From NCBI GenBank assembly GCA_029557535.1, contig JAKQII010000389.1, positions 1 to 38,908 of the forward strand: DNA of 38,908 bases, in the 5' to 3' direction. The translations under genes were made by a program, and so were the position numbers. This DNA is from Acidobacteriota bacterium. Lineage in GTDB: Bacteria; Acidobacteriota; Blastocatellia; Pyrinomonadales; Pyrinomonadaceae. Under the pieces are notes generated by a model. It searched no databases. It saw only the letters and a program-made list of their open reading frames with translations, and had not been told where the DNA came from. Shown in pieces: positions 34,472 through 38,908 of this stretch (position 1 is its first letter; each line of letters opens with the position of its first letter).

Positions 34472-34912
34472 ATGAAGAATCGAATATTTATCGCACTCAT
34501 CGCACTATCGCTCATTATTTCGGCAAGCTCGATCTCGATGGCGCAGACCCGCAAGAAACGCAGCAGTTCGAAGGGATTGCTGACGAATCTTGCGATCGTC
34601 GGCGGAAGTACCGCAGCCGGTGCCTTGATCGGACGCGGCCGCAACGGCGCAATGATCGGCGCCGGCGCGGGCCTGCTTTACGCGTCGAGCCGGAAAGGTA
34701 CCAAACGTCGTTATTACAACAGCAATTATCGGCGCGCTGCCAAGATCGGCGGCGGGACGCTGCTCGGCCTGGGAACCGGCGCGTGGCTCGGCGGAAAGAA
34801 GGGAATGATCATCGGCGGCCTCGTCGGCGCCGGCGCAACCTACCTTTACACGAAGAACGGTCGCAATTATTACCGATCGCGCGACGGCCGGGTCTATTCG
34901 GTCAAGCGCTGA
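34472..34912 (+). CDS. Exported glycine-zipper protein
   Basis: 146 residues with a signal peptide (to about residue 25, ending ISMAQ). Two glycine-zipper stretches follow, GGSTAAGALIGRGRNGAMIG and a second near TLLGLGTGAWLGGKKGMIIG, separated by a basic Tyr/Arg-rich linker. It ends in a Tyr/Arg-rich tail. Glycine zippers pack membrane helices tightly and occur in outer-membrane and stress proteins (YMGG/RcnB/OmpA-associated types); the exact role is unknown. GAGGGAG precedes the ATG. Its 3' end overlaps the convergent histidine kinase gene by 19 bases. Confidence 0.8.
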   Translation: MKNRIFIALIALSLIISASSISMAQTRKKRSSSKGLLTNLAIVGGSTAAGALIGRGRNGAMIGAGAGLLYASSRKGTKRRYYNSNYRRAAKIGGGTLLGLGTGAWLGGKKGMIIGGLVGAGATYLYTKNGRNYYRSRDGRVYSVKR

Positions 34913-36747
34913 CCGTCATTCTGCGCGGGTAGAAACACCTTGAACGATGTTCCCGCGGTCCTGCCCCTGACGGCCTCGATGCGTCCGCCGTGGGCGCTGA
35001 CGATCCCATAGCAGACTGCGAGTCCGAGACCGGTGCCGGAACCCGCGGGTTTCGTCGTATAGAATGGGTCGAATATCTTTTTGAGGTCTTCGGCCCCTAC
35101 TCCCGTGCCGTCATCGGTGACGGTGGCCGTGACTTCATCGGTCGTGGCCGTTGTTTCAATGATCAGGTTTCCGCCGTCCGGCATCGCGTCTCGGGCGTTG
35201 AGCATCAGGTTCAGGAAGACCTGGGTCAGCTGATCGGGATCGGCGAGTACATCGGGGATCTCATTGGCGAGTCGGAGTTCGATCCCGAGCCGCTGGAACG
35301 TCTTGTCGAAACTCGCGAGCCGCAACGCCTTGTCGATCAGGGAGTTGATGTCGATTGCGGTTCGTGCCGCGGGCCTCACGCGGGCGAAGTCCATCATGTC
35401 CTTGGTCACCCGCGAGATCCGCTCGATCTGTGTCTCAATGAGCCGGAGGTTTTCGATGTCCTTTTCGTCTGAACTCCGTTTGCGCATCATCTGGATCAGC
35501 GACGAGATCGAGGCCAGCGGGTTGTTGACCTCGTGCGCCAGCCCCGCCGACAGGGTTCCCATCGCCGCCAGTTTCTCGGTTCGTATCAGCTGCTCATTGA
35601 GGTTCTTGAGCTGCTCGATGTCGTCGGCCATTTTGCGGCTCATCTCGTTGAACGACTGCGCCAGGAGGCCGATCTCATCATTGCTGTGGCGTCCGTCGAC
35701 CTCGGTTCCGTAACTTCCTTCGGTAACGCGCACGGCGGCGAATGTGATTCGCTGCAGCGGCCTTGAGATCGTTCTGACGATCAAGAGCAACAAAAGGAGG
35801 TTGGGGACCAACGCCGAAATCACGCTAAACACGAGGTATTTGCGCCACGCGTCGAAATTGATGCCGTCCTGGAACGCCCACCAGACGATCGGAATCTGAA
35901 AAACCGTGAAGCTAACGATCGCGACCGTCGCGATGCTCAGCGCGATCTTGTACGTGATCGGGAACAACCGGAACTGATCGAGCGCGTTCTCGAGCGAAAA
36001 AAGCTTGAAATTTGAGATCGCGTACGCGTAGATCAACACTCCCGGGAGCACGAAGATCGAACTGTACGGCAACAGGAAGTAATAACCGAAGAACGGAAAG
36101 ACGATGTTGGCCGCGGTCTTCAACGCCCCGGTGATCATCAGTCCCCAAATGATCGCGCCGAGTTGCTGGGCCTGTTGCGAGGATCGCAGCGCGCGGTATT
36201 TCCGGAACAGTACGAAAGCGCCGTATCCGAAGATGAAATAAACGTAGACGACGAACGCGTATGCGAGCGGCGCGAGCTCGATCTCGAAATTGCCGTCGCG
36301 TAAGCCGACCTCACGCCATAGCAGCCCGGCGAACGTTGCGGGTATCAGAACCAGTGACGGCGCGAAAAGAATCGCCGCCTTCCGTTTCGGAGTTCGTGAA
36401 TTCTCGGGAAAAACCCAGGCGAACACCGCGAGCGAGCACTGCATCAGGAGGGCGATGATGAAGCTCGACGCGGCCCACCACCCCGCCGCGACATTCGTCC
36501 CGTGAAAATTCCAGAAGATCAGATCTTTGATCGTCCAGAGCGCGAGGAAGGCGATGAAAGCCGCAAACGTCTGGTGCGCCCGGTTGCGCGGATTCGCAAC
36601 GAAAACGTAGAACCCGAGCAGGACGAGCAGAAAAAGGGCAAACAGATGAAGCAGGACCAGCACGGTTCGAGTGTAGTAGCAGCTCGGGTCGAGTGCAATC
36701 GCAATTCGTCTGCGATCGATCCTGAGTTTCAGCGTCGGACCATTCAA
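34894..36747 (-). CDS. Membrane sensor histidine kinase (NtrB-like core)
   Basis: 617 residues. The N-terminus has about seven membrane segments (30-245), resembling the 7TM-type histidine kinase sensor module. Two more helices (266-292 and 304-325) lead into a HAMP-like segment (ISRPLQRITFAAVRV, NDEIGLLAQSFNEM). The HisKA helix has phosphoacceptor H405 in AGLAHEVNNPLASI. The ATPase domain shows N-box NLMLNARDAM, G-box DDGTGVG, FDPFYTTKPAG and GTGLGLAV. The start is TTG 36747 with AAGGAG 4-5 bases upstream; the nearby ATG is out of frame. No response regulator is in the window, so the kinase is an orphan here. Confidence 0.93.
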   Translation of the reverse strand: MNGPTLKLRIDRRRIAIALDPSCYYTRTVLVLLHLFALFLLVLLGFYVFVANPRNRAHQTFAAFIAFLALWTIKDLIFWNFHGTNVAAGWWAASSFIIALLMQCSLAVFAWVFPENSRTPKRKAAILFAPSLVLIPATFAGLLWREVGLRDGNFEIELAPLAYAFVVYVYFIFGYGAFVLFRKYRALRSSQQAQQLGAIIWGLMITGALKTAANIVFPFFGYYFLLPYSSIFVLPGVLIYAYAISNFKLFSLENALDQFRLFPITYKIALSIATVAIVSFTVFQIPIVWWAFQDGINFDAWRKYLVFSVISALVPNLLLLLLIVRTISRPLQRITFAAVRVTEGSYGTEVDGRHSNDEIGLLAQSFNEMSRKMADDIEQLKNLNEQLIRTEKLAAMGTLSAGLAHEVNNPLASISSLIQMMRKRSSDEKDIENLRLIETQIERISRVTKDMMDFARVRPAARTAIDINSLIDKALRLASFDKTFQRLGIELRLANEIPDVLADPDQLTQVFLNLMLNARDAMPDGGNLIIETTATTDEVTATVTDDGTGVGAEDLKKIFDPFYTTKPAGSGTGLGLAVCYGIVSAHGGRIEAVRGRTAGTSFKVFLPAQNDGQRLTE

Positions 36748-36850
36748 AGATCTCCTTCTTGGACCGCCTGAATAGGGTCATCACCTTCGACTCTTGGCGG
36801 TATCGGGTCGAGACCGACCGGAGATCCCGGATGCGATGCCCGGTCCTGGC

Positions 36851-37597
36851 TCAAGCGGCCCGATCTAGAATTTGCGTTTGCGTGGAGGCGATGTTTGCAT
36901 GTGCGGCCAACTCCGAAGCCTCGTGCCGATCGGGCGGCGCAAAATGCTCATCGCCAACGGTTTGCAAGAGATCAGCGAGGATCGTATCGATCGTCGGATC
37001 GCTTCGGCCGGAGTTCGTGAAATGTGATAAGAACTCCGTTCGGGCGAGATCACGGTGCGCGTCGAGGCGACTTCTGTTCCGGCGTTTCCACGTCGCCGAA
37101 ATGGCGTCCGTGGCCCGCCGTCCGGCGGCCGATTGAAATTCCGCGGCGGTGCTCTGATCGCCGTTGGTCCAACGAGAGAGTTCTACACTCAGACCCGCGT
37201 AGCGGTCGAAGTCTTCGCGGAATTCGAAGATCCGCGCCGGATTGTTGCTCTCGAGGTGGATCCGTTCGAGGTCCTTTCTTACGCGCCGCAATTTTTCATC
37301 GAGGTCGAAATCGCGGCCAACCCTCCGCAGGACATATGAATCGAATGATTTCCGAAGCCATTCGCTTCGCACCAGAAGCCGAACGGCATATTGAGGCCAG
37401 AAAACAAAATTCTTCAGGAGTTTCAATGCAAAGGCGGGCTTGCGCTTCTCGATTCGTGAAGTGACGAGGTAATAAACGCCAAATGGGGCTCCGCATGCAA
37501 GGTAGATAATTGATAGTTCGAACGACGTCACGGGTCTCGTCAACGCAACGGACGTGCCAGCATCGTATGCAATCACGCGGTCGGGCAGGTTCTGCAT
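36851..37597 (-). CDS. Uncharacterised protein with one N-terminal membrane segment
   Basis: 248 residues, no family recognised. Residues 26-46 are hydrophobic (ELSIIYLACGAPFGVYYLV); an aromatic, basic stretch KNFVFWPQYAVRLLVRSEW follows. The C-terminal two-thirds is highly charged and probably helical (residues 85-240). It is followed on the same strand by the histidine kinase after a 103-base gap that holds no clear terminator, so the two could be cotranscribed. ATG 37597 is the only sensible start. A weakly supported gene: its codons are clean, but nothing outside the sequence confirms it. Confidence 0.6.
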   Translation of the reverse strand: MQNLPDRVIAYDAGTSVALTRPVTSFELSIIYLACGAPFGVYYLVTSRIEKRKPAFALKLLKNFVFWPQYAVRLLVRSEWLRKSFDSYVLRRVGRDFDLDEKLRRVRKDLERIHLESNNPARIFEFREDFDRYAGLSVELSRWTNGDQSTAAEFQSAAGRRATDAISATWKRRNRSRLDAHRDLARTEFLSHFTNSGRSDPTIDTILADLLQTVGDEHFAPPDRHEASELAAHANIASTQTQILDRAA

Positions 37598-37669
37598 ATG
37601 ATCCAGGCTTTACGGGATTAACTTTCTGTTAAACGTGGAACAAAATGACGCCGGGTCGCGTTTCAAGGT

Positions 37670-37714
37670 TTGCAATTCGCAAAAGAAGCCTGAGGGCTTT
37701 GCAAATTGCAAAAT
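37670..37714. repeat. Pair of palindromic TTTGCAA repeats forming a nested hairpin
   Basis: TTTGCAATTCGCAAAA (37670-37685) and TTTGCAAATTGCAAAA (37699-37714) are 29 bases apart. Each is nearly self-complementary, and they also pair with each other with one mismatch, around the inner GCC/GGC pairing. They lie in the 211-base divergent gap between the unknown membrane protein and the 72-residue gene. A second small palindrome GCGATAAAATCGC is at 37770-37782. Confidence 0.6.
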
Positions 37715-37808
37715 CGATGATGTTGGGCAAAATCCCGGGGATCATCTCGTCTGGGTTGGGACAAGGGGGCGATAAAATCGCAAACACAAGGGGGAAATAA
37801 TTGCAATC

Positions 37809-38027
37809 ATGACTACGAAAGGGAAAATCAAGGTTATCAAGAAGGGTGAGGTTAAAAATCCTGCAAAGACCGGGGCCCGGAACAACCACACCGCGAAGCA
37901 CCAAGTTCGTGAGATGGTCGGCAACGTGACGAACTGGGTGAGTGAATTTCAGCAGCGGAAGAGCGACGAGGCGAAGAACGCATTCGAACAGCTGTTTGGC
38001 CAGCATCCGCAAACCACCGGTGCTTAG
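37809..38027 (+). CDS. Small basic protein of unknown function (72 aa)
   Basis: 72 residues, not recognised. The N-terminal third is Lys-rich and probably extended or nucleic-acid-binding (KGKIKVIKKGEVKNP). The rest is a predicted amphipathic helix (AKHQVREMVGNVTNWVSEF). GGGGG lies about 13 bases before ATG 37809. It stands alone between a palindrome-rich gap and a strong terminator, so it is a monocistronic unit, which supports it being a real gene despite its size. Confidence 0.7.
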   Translation: MTTKGKIKVIKKGEVKNPAKTGARNNHTAKHQVREMVGNVTNWVSEFQQRKSDEAKNAFEQLFGQHPQTTGA

Positions 38028-38067
38028 GAACCGGAAATCCTAAGGAGAATCTCCGTTTTGTGATTGG

Positions 38068-38094
38068 GGCAGTTCGCGTGAACTGCCTTTTTTT
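38068..38094 (+). terminator. Strong intrinsic terminator after the 72-residue gene
   Basis: GGCAGTTC (38068-38075), loop GCGT, GAACTGCC (38080-38087), then seven T (38088-38094). An 8-bp perfect stem, textbook form, 41 bases after the stop codon. Confidence 0.93.
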
Positions 38095-38185
38095 CGTTTT
38101 TGCGATCCTTTTGTCAATTGCCCCCAAATCTTTTAGACTCAAAGCGGACAACGATACAATTGCGGATTTGAAACAGCGCTGAAAT

Positions 38186-38908
38186 ATGAAGGAAAAGGTT
38201 GTTATCGTCACCGGCGCAAGCAGCGGGATCGGGCGGGCCACGGCCGCCCTCTTTGCAAAGAACGGCGCAACGGTCGTGGCCGTCGGGCGGAACGAAAAAG
38301 AACTCGTCGTTCTGCGCGATGAGACGCTCAAGAAGAAGGGAAATCTCAAGATACACCTCGCCGATATCCGAGAGACCACGCAGGTTGAAAGGCTTGTCAA
38401 CGACACCGCCGAAGCGTACGGGCGAATCGATGTGCTGGTCAACGCCGCCGGGATCATCGCCAACGGCTCCATCGAAACGACAACGCTCGACGACTGGGAC
38501 AAGATGATCAATATCAACTTGCGCTGCGTCTTCTACCTCATGCAGAAGTGCGTGCCGCATCTTGAAGCGGTGAAAGGCAACATCGTCAACGTCTCGAGTG
38601 TCGCCGGAACCAGGTCGTTTCCCAATCTGCTTGCATATTGCGTTTCGAAAGCGGCGGTGGATCAGCTGACCCATTGCGCGGCGCTAGATCTCGGGGAGAA
38701 AGGGGTAAGGGTCAATGCCGTGAACCCCGGAGTGGTTGTTTCGAACCTGCATCGTCGAGGGGGGATGAACGAAGAGAATTACGCCGCATTTCTCAAGAAT
38801 TCCAAGAACACGCACCCGATCGGAAGGGTTGGAGAACCTAAGGAGATCGCCGAACTGATATATTTTCTTGCGTCCGACAAGGCGTCTTGGATCACCGGTG
38901 CGACGTAC
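38186..38908 (+). CDS. Short-chain dehydrogenase/reductase (3' truncated by window)
   Basis: An open frame from ATG 38186 to the last base, 241 codons without a stop, so the C-terminus is missing. Classical SDR: cofactor motif TGASSGIGRATA, structural NAAG in LVNAAGIIANGS, active-site Ser in NVSSVAG and the YxxxK pair in AYCVSKAA. NPGVVVSNLH follows, and the frame ends in the SDR motif WITGATY. An NAD(P)-dependent oxidoreductase; the substrate is unknown. The acceptor position after the second strand reads VAVGRNE, which suggests NADP preference (inference). Confidence 0.93.
   Translation, partial: MKEKVVIVTGASSGIGRATAALFAKNGATVVAVGRNEKELVVLRDETLKKKGNLKIHLADIRETTQVERLVNDTAEAYGRIDVLVNAAGIIANGSIETTTLDDWDKMININLRCVFYLMQKCVPHLEAVKGNIVNVSSVAGTRSFPNLLAYCVSKAAVDQLTHCAALDLGEKGVRVNAVNPGVVVSNLHRRGGMNEENYAAFLKNSKNTHPIGRVGEPKEIAELIYFLASDKASWITGATY

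Overview
The window comes from a diderm (Gram-negative-type), moderately GC-rich bacterium. Visible outer-membrane functions include LPS export (LptC-like protein, LptB), an MlaE/F/D-type lipid transporter, a TolC-family channel and a KDO/heptose-type glycosyltransferase. The mix of rpoN-hpf-hprK-rapZ-EIIA-HPr, a VWFA-related secreted protein of the kind abundant in Acidobacteriota, many secreted hydrolases and several small uncharacterised secreted proteins points to Acidobacteriota, perhaps the Blastocatellia. This assignment is an inference from gene content; no rRNA gene is present.

Layout. 1-4686: the 3' end of recJ, a very long LptC/OstA-like protein and lptB, tightly packed on the + strand. 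4699-11510: a promoter, then rpoN, hpf, hprK, rapZ, an EIIA of the mannose family, HPr, arginase and ddl, all +. This is a regulatory phosphotransfer block joined to a sigma factor and to arginine and cell-wall genes. 11513-16384 (-): tolC-like gene, GT2 glycosyltransferase, then a three-gene secreted cluster ending in a VWFA protein. 16575-20701 (+): gapA, a lipoprotein gene, pgk, tpiA, secG and tRNA-Leu(GAG), a glycolytic cluster. 20711-20941: a large inverted low-complexity repeat with a terminator hairpin at its centre. 20943-23833 (-): mlaE-mlaF-mlaD. 23889-25774 (-): ECF sigma factor, zinc anti-sigma factor, LTxxQ periplasmic protein and a strong terminator. 25903-27021 (-): a MGDG-synthase-like glycosyltransferase. 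27091-30184 (+): EamA transporter, CoA-binding protein, MoaB/MogA, M28 peptidase and a DUF3574 protein, with start/stop overlaps in most junctions from the CoA-binding gene onward. 30187-34225 (-): two amidohydrolase paralogues and an S10-type peptidase. 34472-38908: a glycine-zipper protein, a sensor histidine kinase, an unknown membrane-anchored protein, a 72-residue protein followed by a terminator, and a truncated SDR gene.

How it fits together. The hprK/HPr/EIIA/rapZ set has no enzyme I and no sugar permease here, so it looks regulatory rather than transport-related. Sigma-54 is encoded in the same block, and a partial -24/-12 match lies upstream of the glycine-zipper gene. Most of the window is core metabolism and envelope biogenesis. 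The oddities are a RapZ whose P-loop lysine is methionine, a very long LptC-like bridge protein, an amidohydrolase paralogue lacking metal ligands, a hairpin that could place a Shine-Dalgarno sequence next to the hprK start, and the giant inverted repeat after tRNA-Leu. I see no CRISPR array, insertion sequence, prophage or defence system, and no gene-free stretch longer than 300 bases.
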